DNA of 64,000 bases from Kyrpidia tusciae DSM 2912 (GTDB lineage Bacteria; Bacillota; Bacilli; Kyrpidiales; Kyrpidiaceae). The notes beneath the pieces are model-generated. The model was not told the DNA's origin. It was given only the letters and a program-made list of their open reading frames with translations, and did no database searches. The position numbers and the translations under genes were made by a program. The stretch spans positions 1,116,001 through 1,180,000 of the forward strand of contig NC_014098.1 of assembly GCF_000092905.1 (NCBI RefSeq), written 5' to 3'. Of the stretch, positions 25,416 through 34,238 are shown in pieces; the first letter of the stretch is position 1, and every line of letters begins with the position of its first letter.

Positions 25416-27221
25416 TTAACGTGTGTTCGCGCCGGATACAGCGGCATGGAGAGTCTGCGCCTTTCCCGTTTTGAGATCTTGCAACAACTGCCTCAGATGT
25501 CCCACCACTTCCTGGGATGCCCGTTCCAGATCCGCCAAGCGGCTTCGCGCCTTAGCCTTTTCCCCCGCCAGGATGAGCCGGTGAATCTCCTCCGCGAGCC
25601 GATGCACCTGGATGTGGGGTTCTTCAATGGCCCGGAAAGAATCCATGGAGGACAAGGGCGACCGATTCCGGGCCTGTTCGTACCACTGTCCCAGGCGGCA
25701 CCGGCGATGATCGAGCAACTCTTTTTCATCGATCACATGGTAACCGAGGATCATGTTGTACAACCACCATTTCCACAGCAGGTGCTCCGTAATGACCACG
25801 CGGACCAGCTGCGCGTCTTCCAAACGAGGGATGTTGCCAATGAGTTCGAGGCGCAGGCGATTGGCTTGAACACTGGTTTCATGGATCTGATTTCCGATCC
25901 GGTTCGCCTCATCATCGGTGCGGGCCACATCGCCCAGGACGTGATCGATGCGCGCAGCGATGTCATCGGTGGCCGCAGCCTGTTCCTCGGTGGTCGCCGC
26001 TACTTCATTGAAAAACTCCGCCATGTGTCCCACCTGGCTGACAATCTCCTCAAGGGTCCGGAGCGCATCCCGGGATTGCGCCACCCGGAGGCCGAGGTTG
26101 TCGACGACCTGGTCAGCCAACTCCCGAACGACCCGGGTTTCCCGTTGCACTTGTTCCACAGTCCCCGCGATCCGATGAATCGACTCCTTCGTCTGATCGG
26201 CCAGGGTGCGCACCTCGGAGGCAACGACCGCAAATCCCCGACCGTGATCTCCAGCCCGAGCCGCCTCGATAGCCGCGTTCAGGGCCAAGAGGTTCGTCTG
26301 ATCGGCGATCTTGCGGATGAGACTGGCGATGTGGGAAATATCCTCGGCAGCGTTCGATAATCCGACGATCTTCTCCCGGGCGGCTTTGAACGACTCCCCC
26401 AGATCTGTCATACCCTGGAGGGATTCCTGAATGACGCGGCGGCCGGATTCCACATGGTGAATCACTTGGTCGGAATAGTCGGCGACCCGGCTAGCCTGTT
26501 GGGCGACCTCTCGAATGGATGCCGTCAGTTGTTCGGCGGCGGCGCTGATCCCTTCTGCGTGGTTTTTTGACGTCGCAGACGCCTCCAGGATGTTCGCCGT
26601 TCCGTCAATCTTCAGAATCGACTCCATAATGCCCGAGATGTGATCGATGAACCGGAACTCGGTCTCCTCCTCGTAGGCTTCGAGAATCAACTGCATGTCA
26701 AAGGAGATCACTTTTAACACAGAAAGCAAGATGTCAGCCAATTGGTCCGGCTTTCTGGAATGACTATGTACCAATCGCGGGATGAGATGCTCGTAAAGTC
26801 TTATATAGGAGGCGATGTACCATTTGGCGGGGAGATGGACTTGACTGTGAATCCGTCCGATCGCTCGGCGGGTGTTGACGAAGTTATCATCAAAGTCTTC
26901 TATTGAAAATAAATTTGTAAAATAATGAACAAATGTCCCCGTCAGTTGTTCCCGGTTGCTGTGGCGGTCCATGATCGCTTGCAACTCCGGGATCTCTTCA
27001 ATTCGATCATAATGCTCTGCAGCCACCTCGTGGACAACAGCCTTGATGTCACTTTTCAAAGCCCGCACCGTTTCCAAGTCCCGTGCGGACAAATGGAGAA
27101 ATGTTAACTGATCGGTAACTTCAGGAGCTGATTGGATCTCCGATTTCTTGCCCGTCCGAGTTGGTTCCTGTGGCCCTTTCCCTCTCCACTTTGCCCGATC
27201 GATCACCCGAAAGCCCCCCAT
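25416..27221 (-). CDS. hemAT: Globin-coupled chemoreceptor (HemAT-type) with C-terminal CZB domain
   Basis: 601 residues without a membrane segment, so cytoplasmic. A sensor globin (about 35-190) has the proximal His in IGRIHSQV (H125) and the following PAKWYIASY. The MCP signalling domain (about 200-460) includes the hairpin tip ADQTNLLALNAAIEAARAG. The C-terminus carries a chemoreceptor zinc-binding (CZB) domain: HLLWKWWLYNMI, DHRRCRLGQWY with the HxxC pair, and PHIQVHRLAEEI. The protein should pass O2 (haem) and possibly zinc or hypochlorite signals to CheA. HemAT in B. subtilis lacks the CZB part. No che genes are nearby. Start poorly defined, since no strong site precedes it. Confidence 0.88.
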   Translation of the reverse strand: MGGFRVIDRAKWRGKGPQEPTRTGKKSEIQSAPEVTDQLTFLHLSARDLETVRALKSDIKAVVHEVAAEHYDRIEEIPELQAIMDRHSNREQLTGTFVHYFTNLFSIEDFDDNFVNTRRAIGRIHSQVHLPAKWYIASYIRLYEHLIPRLVHSHSRKPDQLADILLSVLKVISFDMQLILEAYEEETEFRFIDHISGIMESILKIDGTANILEASATSKNHAEGISAAAEQLTASIREVAQQASRVADYSDQVIHHVESGRRVIQESLQGMTDLGESFKAAREKIVGLSNAAEDISHIASLIRKIADQTNLLALNAAIEAARAGDHGRGFAVVASEVRTLADQTKESIHRIAGTVEQVQRETRVVRELADQVVDNLGLRVAQSRDALRTLEEIVSQVGHMAEFFNEVAATTEEQAAATDDIAARIDHVLGDVARTDDEANRIGNQIHETSVQANRLRLELIGNIPRLEDAQLVRVVITEHLLWKWWLYNMILGYHVIDEKELLDHRRCRLGQWYEQARNRSPLSSMDSFRAIEEPHIQVHRLAEEIHRLILAGEKAKARSRLADLERASQEVVGHLRQLLQDLKTGKAQTLHAAVSGANTR

Positions 27222-27322
27222 ACCACAATCACAATCGTTGTTTGAATTATTTTATCGTGAAAAGTTATGGTGGTCAATGTCTCAGGGGTTCATGTCCAGC
27301 CGTAGGTCGGTTTTCGGCGTTA

Positions 27323-27352
27323 TTGACGTTTCCGTAAACGTTATGTTAGAAT
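27323..27352 (+). promoter_or_regulatory. Promoter with MerR-family operator in the spacer
   Basis: TTGACG (27323-27328) and TAGAAT (27347-27352) are 18 bp apart. An inverted repeat ACGTTT-CCGT-AAACGT occupies 27326-27341, overlapping the -35 box and entering the spacer. MerR-type activators act at promoters with long spacers, and LiuR-like members of acyl-CoA operons bind ACGTWWACGT-like repeats. It therefore fits autoregulation by the MerR protein encoded 40 bp downstream. Confidence 0.65.
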
Positions 27353-27391
27353 CGACACCAGAACAATGTGACAGTCCAGGGGGAATGATCG

Positions 27392-27787
27392 GTGTCCCGG
27401 CAGTATACGATCTCGGATCTGGCCCAGATGTACGACACCACCACCCGTACCATCCGTTATTACGAGGAATTGGGATTACTGCGTCCGGAGCGGGAAGGTT
27501 CTCGGCGGGTGTATTCCGAACGGGATCGGGTCAGGCTGCAACTCATTCTGCGGGGGCGGCGACTGGGTTTTCACTTGGACGAGATTCAGGAGTTGCTCGA
27601 TTTGTACGATCTCGATCCCACCGAAGTGTATCAGCTGCGGGAGGTGATTCGAAAAGGGGACGAGAAGTTGGCCCAGATCGAGGCACAGATTCGGGATCTT
27701 GAGGCGATTCGCGAAGAGTTGCTGGATTTGCGGGCGAGGATGGAGCGCCTGCTTGCCGAAAAAATCCGGGGAGGAGCGGAATCATGA
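27392..27787 (+). CDS. MerR family regulator (LiuR-like by context)
   Basis: 131 residues: an N-terminal winged helix (YTISDLAQMYDTTTRTIRYYE, RPEREGSRRVYSERD) and a long coiled dimer helix (EAQIRDLEAIREELLDLRARM). There are no Cys clusters, so it is not a metal sensor. Its ATGA stop overlaps the acyl-CoA dehydrogenase start, so it leads a four-gene operon. By analogy with LiuR it probably responds to an acyl-CoA or free acid substrate. GTG start with CAGGGGGA upstream. Confidence 0.85.
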   Translation: MSRQYTISDLAQMYDTTTRTIRYYEELGLLRPEREGSRRVYSERDRVRLQLILRGRRLGFHLDEIQELLDLYDLDPTEVYQLREVIRKGDEKLAQIEAQIRDLEAIREELLDLRARMERLLAEKIRGGAES

Positions 27788-29403
27788 GGCATCAGTCCTA
27801 TGCGTACGGCCTCAACCATTGGTTGGAGGATCGAGATCTGCAGGTGATTTTGTCGCACTATTGGCCTTCTTGGAAAGAGTACGCGCCCGAACTGGAATCC
27901 TTTGGTGCGTTGGCGGGCACCGATGTGTATGAAGCGATCTACCACATCGATCACGATGCGCCCCCGGTGTTCGTGATGCACGACCTAGACGGGAGGCGGG
28001 TGGATCGGGTTCGCCTGTCCCCGGTGGAGACGCGATTGCTCAAAGAGATCGCCCCGATGAATCGCGTCCCCTATGAGGGTGGAGGGTGGCATCACCACTA
28101 CGCGCTCGGATATCTTCTGGCGGATCCGGGGCTGTACTGTGTGATCACCATCACCGGTCAAACAGCTTATGCGATCCACAAGTACGCCCCGGCGCACGCG
28201 GAGTGGAAAGAAAAGCTCTTGGCGGGGGAGATGTTCGGCGCCACTTGGATGACTGAAAACCAGGGGGGCAGCGACCTGGGGGCCAACACCACCGTGGCCC
28301 GACCGGACGGAGAGGTGTGGCGGCTGACAGGGGATAAATATTTTGCCAGTGGTGCCGGATTGACCGATGTCGCCATCGTGACGGCCCGGCCGGAAGGGGC
28401 TCCGGCGGGGCCAAAGGGACTGGCCCTGTTTCTCGTCCCCCGGCTCAACCGGGCCGGCGAACTGAATTATCGGGTCAGGCGCCTGAAGGACAAGAGTGCC
28501 ACCCGGGCGGTACCTTCCGGGGAAGTGGAATTGGAGAATAGCGAGGCGTATCTCGTCGGCCGGGCGGAGCAAGGGATCTATTATACTTTGGAGAATCTCA
28601 CGGTCTCCCGGCTGGCGAACGCCGTGGCGGGCATGGGCATCGCCAAAAAAGCGCATCTCGAGGTGATGGAGCGGGTTCGCCGGCGTCACTCCTTCGGCCG
28701 GGCCCTGCAGGACCACCCCTTGGTCCGACGAGACCTTGTGGACATGGCCGTCCGACTGGTCGGGGGAACGGTCCTGGGCTTTCACGCCGTGGAGGCTTTT
28801 CAGCGGGCATGGCACGAGCGACCGCCCTATTCCCCGGCGTACCACTACGCCAGGTTCCTCAGCCATTTGGCGAAAAATCGCACGGCCGACCACGCGGCGG
28901 AGATCACGCGGCTGGCGATGGAACTGTTCGGAGGCCTGGGGTTCCTGGAGGAATACGCTGTGGCCCGGTGGCACCGGGAGGCGCTGATCACGCCGATTTG
29001 GGAAGGGCCGAGCAATATCCAGGCCTTGGATCTTCTGGAGACGGTGCAAAAGAAGAATGCCCATGAAGGATTTTTGGCAGAATTTATCCCAATCCTGGAA
29101 AAGGTGGGGACGGTCGAGGCCGGATGGGCGAGGGAAACGATCGAGAAGGTGTTTACAGATGCGGCGGGGCTGAACCCTGAAGAGCTGCAATGGTATGCCA
29201 AACACTGGGTGGTCCAGATGGCTGACGCCGCTCAGGTGGCGCTGCTGTACCGGTTGGCGGAGACCGGCGGTGAGCGGTACAGCCGGTTGGCGACGCTGTA
29301 TGCCCATCGCTTCTTGCGGGGCGAGGAGTATCCCGCCTGGGCGTTGCAGGAACCTCAGGTGTGGGGAGGTGCAGCCCAGTATGAAGAAGCTCGTCGTTCA
29401 TGA
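27784..29403 (+). CDS. Acyl-CoA dehydrogenase of the AidB-like subgroup
   Basis: 539 residues, longer than standard acyl-CoA dehydrogenases (about 380) and close to AidB (about 541). ATWMTENQGGSDLGANTT is the FAD-contacting loop, RRHSFGRALQDHPLVRRDL and AMELFGGLGFLEEY are the conserved C-terminal helices, and the catalytic-base helix ends in ITPIWEGPSNIQALD. The GG-H-HHYALGYLLADPG stretch is AidB-like. Likely oxidises an acyl-CoA; AidB itself is linked to alkylation damage, but the neighbouring ligase and thioesterase favour fatty or branched acyl-CoA metabolism. Confidence 0.83.
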   Translation: MRHQSYAYGLNHWLEDRDLQVILSHYWPSWKEYAPELESFGALAGTDVYEAIYHIDHDAPPVFVMHDLDGRRVDRVRLSPVETRLLKEIAPMNRVPYEGGGWHHHYALGYLLADPGLYCVITITGQTAYAIHKYAPAHAEWKEKLLAGEMFGATWMTENQGGSDLGANTTVARPDGEVWRLTGDKYFASGAGLTDVAIVTARPEGAPAGPKGLALFLVPRLNRAGELNYRVRRLKDKSATRAVPSGEVELENSEAYLVGRAEQGIYYTLENLTVSRLANAVAGMGIAKKAHLEVMERVRRRHSFGRALQDHPLVRRDLVDMAVRLVGGTVLGFHAVEAFQRAWHERPPYSPAYHYARFLSHLAKNRTADHAAEITRLAMELFGGLGFLEEYAVARWHREALITPIWEGPSNIQALDLLETVQKKNAHEGFLAEFIPILEKVGTVEAGWARETIEKVFTDAAGLNPEELQWYAKHWVVQMADAAQVALLYRLAETGGERYSRLATLYAHRFLRGEEYPAWALQEPQVWGGAAQYEEARRS

Positions 29404-30949
29404 ACTGCTGCGGCACACGCTGCTCAGCCGTCCGGAGTCGGAGATTGTCAGCGGGGACGTACGGCTCCCCTATGCCCAGATGTACGATCGGGTGGTGCGG
29501 CTGGCGGATCGCCTGGGGCGCATGGGCGTCGGCCGGGGGACGGTGGTCGGGGTGCTGGACGTGAACAGCCATCGGTATCTGGAGCTCCACTATGCGTTAT
29601 CCATGCTGGGTGCGGTGATTCATACTTTGAATTTTCGCCTGGCCGCTGAGGATCTTGCCTATACCATCCGGCATGCCGAAGACGAGTGGATTTTCGCGTG
29701 GGAAGGGTTTGCTGAGGCGGTCCGGCCGTTGAGATCGACCGTTTCCCGGTGGGTGTGGATGGGAGACGGGGCTGATCCGGAAGACGGTGCTCTCACCTAT
29801 GAGGCGTTGGTGGCCGAGGGGCGCCTGGTGGAGCCGGACGGGGCGGATAGGATTGATGAGGCTGATCCGTATTCGATTTTTTATACCACGGGGACCACGG
29901 GGCGGCCCAAGGGATTGATGTATCGGCATCGTGATGTTATCCTGGCCTCGTTGCAAATCGCCCACCATCTCGCTTTGTATCGGACGGGTGCGTCGGTGGG
30001 GACCGGCGACGTGTTTATGCCCTTGATTCCATTTTTCCATATTCACGGTTGGGGATCGGCGATATTCGTTCCCTATCTGGGGGCGAAGCTGGTGCTTCCC
30101 GGCCGGGCGGGTCCTGCGGAACAGCTTGCGCTGATTCGTCGCGAAGGGGTGACTTGGAGCAACATGGTCCCCACTCAAATGCAAATGCTGTTGGATGCGG
30201 CGGGGGACGAGCCTTTGGGGCTCAAGGTTTTGACCGGTGGGAGTCCGCTTTCTTCGGGTCTCGCCCAGGCGGCCCGGGATCGGGGTGTAACCTACAGTTT
30301 GATCTATGGCGGTTCGGATCAGTTGGGGGCGAGCATTTCGGTGGTTCCTGAACATGTGGACCCGACTTCCGCGGAGGCCGGTCGGATTCTGGCCACCCGC
30401 ACCCGGCCTCTTCCTATGGTGGAAATCGAGGTGCGCGACCGAGAGGGGTTGGCCGTTCCCCGGGACGGAAAAACCATCGGCGAGGTGTGGGTGCGCAGCC
30501 CTTGGTTGCCCCAGGGATACTACAACGATCCGGAGAGAACCCGGGAGAGTTATGTAGATGGCTGGTTCCGCAGCGGGGATCTTGCCGTTTTGGAAGACGA
30601 TGGGACTTTATATGTGGTGGATCGGGAAAAAGATGCGGTCAAAAGCGGCGGGGAATGGATCCCTTGTGGAGTGTTGGAAAGTTTACTGTCCGAACACCCA
30701 AAGGTCATTGAAGCCGTGGTGGTGGCAAAACCGGACGAGCGATGGGGGGAACGGCCGCTGGCGGTGATTCGGCCCCGGACGCCGATCTCCCCCGAGGAAT
30801 TGCGAGCTTACCTCGGGGGACTGGTCGATGCCGGAAAGCTCACTAAGTTCTGGGTGCCAGATGATTTCGTGTTTCTCGACAACCTGCCGGTGACCAGTGC
30901 GGGGAAAGTTCATAAAGTCTCTCTGCGAAAGATGTTGGGGCTCGCCTGA
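29381..30949 (+). CDS. Fatty-acyl-CoA ligase (AMP-forming)
   Basis: About 522 residues of the ANL family: P-loop YTTGTTGRPKGLMYRH (about 170), YGGSDQLG, the hinge WFRSGDLAVLEDDGTLYVVDREKD, and the C-terminal Lys in VTSAGKVHKVSL. Similar to medium- or long-chain acyl-CoA synthetases. ATG 29381 has GGGGAGGTG upstream and overlaps the dehydrogenase by 23 bp; the open frame further upstream is a shadow. Third gene of the MerR-led operon, giving substrate for the dehydrogenase. Confidence 0.87.
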   Translation: MKKLVVHELLRHTLLSRPESEIVSGDVRLPYAQMYDRVVRLADRLGRMGVGRGTVVGVLDVNSHRYLELHYALSMLGAVIHTLNFRLAAEDLAYTIRHAEDEWIFAWEGFAEAVRPLRSTVSRWVWMGDGADPEDGALTYEALVAEGRLVEPDGADRIDEADPYSIFYTTGTTGRPKGLMYRHRDVILASLQIAHHLALYRTGASVGTGDVFMPLIPFFHIHGWGSAIFVPYLGAKLVLPGRAGPAEQLALIRREGVTWSNMVPTQMQMLLDAAGDEPLGLKVLTGGSPLSSGLAQAARDRGVTYSLIYGGSDQLGASISVVPEHVDPTSAEAGRILATRTRPLPMVEIEVRDREGLAVPRDGKTIGEVWVRSPWLPQGYYNDPERTRESYVDGWFRSGDLAVLEDDGTLYVVDREKDAVKSGGEWIPCGVLESLLSEHPKVIEAVVVAKPDERWGERPLAVIRPRTPISPEELRAYLGGLVDAGKLTKFWVPDDFVFLDNLPVTSAGKVHKVSLRKMLGLA

Positions 30950-30966
30950 AAGGAGTGGAGTCGTCT

Positions 30967-31767
30967 TTGGCTGACATTGGCTTATCTGATAGCGTTTTTA
31001 TCGTGAAAGAGAACACCGTCTACCCGACTGAACTGGCGCGGGGGCCCTGGGATCCCAATGCCCAACATGGCGGTGCTCCGGCAGGTCTGTTTGCCCAGCT
31101 CATCGAAAGGGCGGCAGAACCCCAGCGGGTGGTTCGCCTCACGGTGGAACTCCTGCGTCCAGTACCGCTGTGTCCTCTAACCTACCACGTGACGGGGGCG
31201 GCGGGACGCAGCGTTGGCCGCTGGACGGCCTCCTTGTCTGCCGGCGACCGGGAGGTGGCCCGGGCTTACGCCCTGACGGGCAGGATCGACCCGGAAGGGG
31301 TGATCCTGTCCCGGGCGGATGAGGGTGAACCGAATGACCAGCTTCCGTTCCCTGAAAACGGGCCGGCCTTTCGGATACCGGGGATGCCCGAACAGCGCTC
31401 ATTCTACTGTACGGCGATGGAGGCGCGGCTGGTGACGGGCAGCGTGACGGAGCCGGGTCCGGCGGCGGTGTGGTTCCGGCTGCGCCATCCGTTGACCAAT
31501 GGAGAGCCTCTGACCCCCATGGGGCGTGCGGCGGCTTCGGCAGATTTTGGAAACGGCATCAGCTGGGTGTTGCCCTTTGACCAGTACGTGTACACCAATG
31601 CCGACCTCACCGTTTCCCTTTTTCGCATGCCCATGGGAGAATGGATCGGCGTCGATGCTAGAACCAGGATTGATCTACCGGGAATCGGTGTAACATCCAC
31701 AAAATTGTACGATCGCCAGGGCCTGGTGGGTTTCGCCCATCAGACCCTCGTGGTTTGCCGGCGCTAA
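30967..31767 (+). CDS. Thioesterase family protein (double hot-dog, TesB-like)
   Basis: 266 residues. GPWDPNAQHGGAPAGLFAQLIE and RLTVELLRPVP in the N-terminal half and ADFGNGISWVLPFDQYVYTNADLT in the C-terminal half match the acyl-CoA thioesterase family with two hot-dog domains. It would free CoA from acyl-CoA. TTG 30967 is chosen because AAAGGAGTGG lies 7-11 bases upstream; GTG 30955 lies inside that site. Last gene of the MerR operon. Confidence 0.78.
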   Translation: MADIGLSDSVFIVKENTVYPTELARGPWDPNAQHGGAPAGLFAQLIERAAEPQRVVRLTVELLRPVPLCPLTYHVTGAAGRSVGRWTASLSAGDREVARAYALTGRIDPEGVILSRADEGEPNDQLPFPENGPAFRIPGMPEQRSFYCTAMEARLVTGSVTEPGPAAVWFRLRHPLTNGEPLTPMGRAAASADFGNGISWVLPFDQYVYTNADLTVSLFRMPMGEWIGVDARTRIDLPGIGVTSTKLYDRQGLVGFAHQTLVVCRR

Positions 31768-31869
31768 GCTTAGGATACTAATGGGTGATCGAATTCGGAT
31801 CGGACAAGGCAGTTTTGACGTTGATCGACGTGTAAACGGGGGTTGACCTTGATCCACGAGGTTCCCTTT

Positions 31870-31974
31870 TTAAAACCGGCGCAGCCGTTTGTTGACCAAG
31901 GCCGAGCGATTGAGGCCCCTGGATACCGTGGTGGTGGAAACCCCTGCCCGTTCCGCCACCTGGCGGATGGTGAC
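31870..31974 (-). pseudogene. Stump of a LacI-family regulator (HTH only)
   Basis: On the minus strand, VTIRQVAERAGVSTTTVSRG and then LNRSALVNKRLRRF read as the first two helices and hinge start of a LacI-family DNA-binding domain. A stop precedes the first codon and another ends it after about 34 codons; the ligand-binding domain is gone. It sits in an otherwise empty 340-bp gap between two convergent genes. Confidence 0.65.
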
Positions 31975-32108
31975 TCAGGGATTGCCCGACGGCGGGGGCC
32001 GGGGGCGGCAGGGAGTGGAGTTCTAAAGAGGGCGAGCCGCTCCCTGCCCTGTCGCCCTTTGTACCGGTCGGCATGTTACGACAATGGAGATGGGTTCACA
32101 ACGCAGGG

Positions 32109-33884
32109 TCATAGACCCTTTTGGGCTGGCGATGTTTCGCTGGTCTTCGCGATTTCCCGAAGGTGTTGGAGCCCCACCCGGGTGCAGAAGTCTCCGAAAC
32201 GTTCCCCGGGACGGCGATGGCGTTGAAACGCCACGAGCAGCGGCCGCAAGACATTCACCAGTTCCTCGTAAGGAACTAAGGTCTCGTAGAGAGAGGCAAG
32301 CCGGGTTCCCACCGAATCTCCGCCCACCCAGATGTCGTATCGCCCGGGGCTCCGACCCACCAGTCCAATGTCCCCCACGTAGGGCCTGGCACAGCCGTTC
32401 GGGCAGCCGGTCATGCGGACGCTGAGGGGTTCGTCAGCCAGGCCGACTTCGGCCAGGGTTTGTTGCAACTTTTCGAGAAGCCCTGGAAGCGCTCGTTCTG
32501 ATTCCGCCACCGCCAGTCCGCAGGTGGGTAGGGCGACACAGGACATGGCGAGGCGCTGGACCGGAGGCAACTCTTCCGCCAAAGGAACACCGAATTGGTG
32601 AAGCACCTTCGAAATTTCTGTTCTCACTCCGGGATCAAGGCCAGTGAGAAGAAGGTTTTGCTCGGGAGTAAGGCGAATCCCCGGTCGGTAACGACTGACG
32701 ATTTCCCTCAGTGCCGTCTTCATCCGAAACGATCCCGTATCTCGAATGCGGCCGCTGGGGATGAAAATCCCCAACCATCCTCTTCCATCCCCCTGATCAT
32801 GCCAGCCCAGGTGATCATTTGTATTTTTCCAGTGCAAGGGACGTGCTGGGAGCAACTCCCATCCCAAGCGTTGCTCGACCTCGTGCCGAAACCATTCTAA
32901 CCCCCGGTTGTCCAGGAGGTATTTTAGGCGAGCCTGTTTGCGATCAGAGCGGTTTCCATAATCTCGCTGGACCGAGACCACCGCCCGGGCCAGGGGGATG
33001 ATTTGGTCGGGGGTTACAAACCCCAGAGGGGTGGCTAACCGCGGGTAAGTATCGGGCCGGGAAGCGGTTCGCCCCATTCCGCCACCCACCAACACGGTGA
33101 AACCCTCCAGGTGCTCTTTGGTGCCGTGGGCGACCAAGCCGAGGTCGTTGGTGTACACATCCACACAATTGTCCCCTTCAATGGCCAAAGCCACTTTGAA
33201 CTTGCGCGGAAGATACGTTTGACCGTAGAGAGGCTCAACGGGATCGGCCACCTCAGCACCCGCGCTCACCGGCTGGGAGGTGCCGTATATTTCCGCACCT
33301 GCCTCGTCGGCACCGACGTCCACCCGCTGGCCGTCCAGCCAGATTTCGTGGTAGGCGGGCGTCTTCGCCGACAGGGCGTCCGCCAAACTTTTGAGGACAT
33401 TTTCCAACTCCCGCCGAAAAGGGGTGTTAAGGGGCGCCGGGCACAGAATGATGTTCCGAACCTGATCGCCACATCCTCCCAGAGTCGTGACCAACTGTTC
33501 GTTGATCGACCGAATGGTTTTTTTGAGATTGCCCTTCAGAACTCCGTGCCACTGGAACGTTTGGCGGGTGGTGATTCGCAGGCTTCCTTGTCCATAACGG
33601 TCACTGAGTTCGTCGAACACCAGATAGGCCTCCGGGGTGACGATGCCCCCCGGGATCCGGGCCCGGATCATCATCTGGTGGTGTGGTTCTTGGCCTTGCT
33701 TTTTCAATTGCGGGCGCAGATCCCGGTCGTCTTGTTGATAAATACCGTGGAATTTTAGAATCTCTCGGTTCTCATCCGAGAAGGAGGCAGTGTTTTCGGC
33801 CAACTCTGAAGCGATGGTGCCCCGAAGATAATCGCTGCGGGCTTTTATCGTTTCATTCTTGGTGGGGGAATGGGAGTCGCTCAT
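32109..33884 (-). CDS. cysI: Sulfite reductase hemoprotein (assimilatory, CysI-like)
   Basis: 591 residues. N-terminal LRGTIASEL, then RQTFQWHGVLKGNLK; siroheme/4Fe-4S ligands occur in SCVALPTCGLAVAESER and MTGCPNGCARPY (C-x5-C and C-x3-C). This is the siroheme subunit that reduces sulfite to sulfide with six electrons. No flavoprotein (CysJ) is adjacent, so its electron donor is encoded elsewhere, or it uses ferredoxin. Start MSDSHSPT (33884) is preferred; AAGAAGGCGATGAG precedes it. The frame extends upstream to 33938, but that region contains the promoter. Confidence 0.9.
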   Translation of the reverse strand: MSDSHSPTKNETIKARSDYLRGTIASELAENTASFSDENREILKFHGIYQQDDRDLRPQLKKQGQEPHHQMMIRARIPGGIVTPEAYLVFDELSDRYGQGSLRITTRQTFQWHGVLKGNLKKTIRSINEQLVTTLGGCGDQVRNIILCPAPLNTPFRRELENVLKSLADALSAKTPAYHEIWLDGQRVDVGADEAGAEIYGTSQPVSAGAEVADPVEPLYGQTYLPRKFKVALAIEGDNCVDVYTNDLGLVAHGTKEHLEGFTVLVGGGMGRTASRPDTYPRLATPLGFVTPDQIIPLARAVVSVQRDYGNRSDRKQARLKYLLDNRGLEWFRHEVEQRLGWELLPARPLHWKNTNDHLGWHDQGDGRGWLGIFIPSGRIRDTGSFRMKTALREIVSRYRPGIRLTPEQNLLLTGLDPGVRTEISKVLHQFGVPLAEELPPVQRLAMSCVALPTCGLAVAESERALPGLLEKLQQTLAEVGLADEPLSVRMTGCPNGCARPYVGDIGLVGRSPGRYDIWVGGDSVGTRLASLYETLVPYEELVNVLRPLLVAFQRHRRPGERFGDFCTRVGLQHLREIAKTSETSPAQKGL

Positions 33885-33929
33885 CTCATCGCCTTCTTTC
33901 TCATTGGGAATGTCATCGATTCGGATTGG

Positions 33930-33958
33930 ATTATACATAAATTCCGGGTAATTATCAA
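33930..33958 (-). promoter_or_regulatory. Sigma-A promoter of cysI
   Basis: On the minus strand TTGATA (33958-33953) and TATAAT (33935-33930) are separated by 17 bp, a near-consensus promoter 45 bp before the chosen start. Confidence 0.75.
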
Positions 33959-34066
33959 TATCAGGGCTGTTAACTTGGTATTTTCGATAAAAAAATAACG
34001 AAGGATTGTCTTCGTTCCCATGTACTAGATCTGCGGGCTGGGTCCGTCGTGGTTTGGGACACCCCG

Positions 34067-34094
34067 TTTACAGGTGCAACGGATTGTGTATAGA
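34067..34094 (+). promoter_or_regulatory. Probable promoter of the GNAT-acyl-CoA synthetase gene
   Basis: TTTACA (34067-34072), 16-bp spacer, TATAGA (34089-34094). A short frame MAGMEMAESVT with a GGAGG site lies at about 34156-34191, just before the gene. Confidence 0.45.
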
Positions 34095-34238
34095 ATACTT
34101 ATAGATGAAATTTGCACTTACTGAAGGTCGGCCTTCCCGTGATGGAGGTGTGGGGATGGCCGGGATGGAAATGGCCGAATCTGTTACATAGGGATGGCGA
34201 AAGACGGGTGGACGACAGGCCGAAAGGGTGGGATACGG

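Noticed and set aside
24918-26360. Long + strand frame opposite the chemoreceptor
   Set aside because: It mirrors the codon pattern of the globin/MCP gene and has no recognisable motif or ribosome site.
34156-34191. Leader peptide MAGMEMAESVT before the GNAT-synthetase gene
   Set aside because: It has a ribosome site, but no attenuator or regulatory codon run; too short to support.
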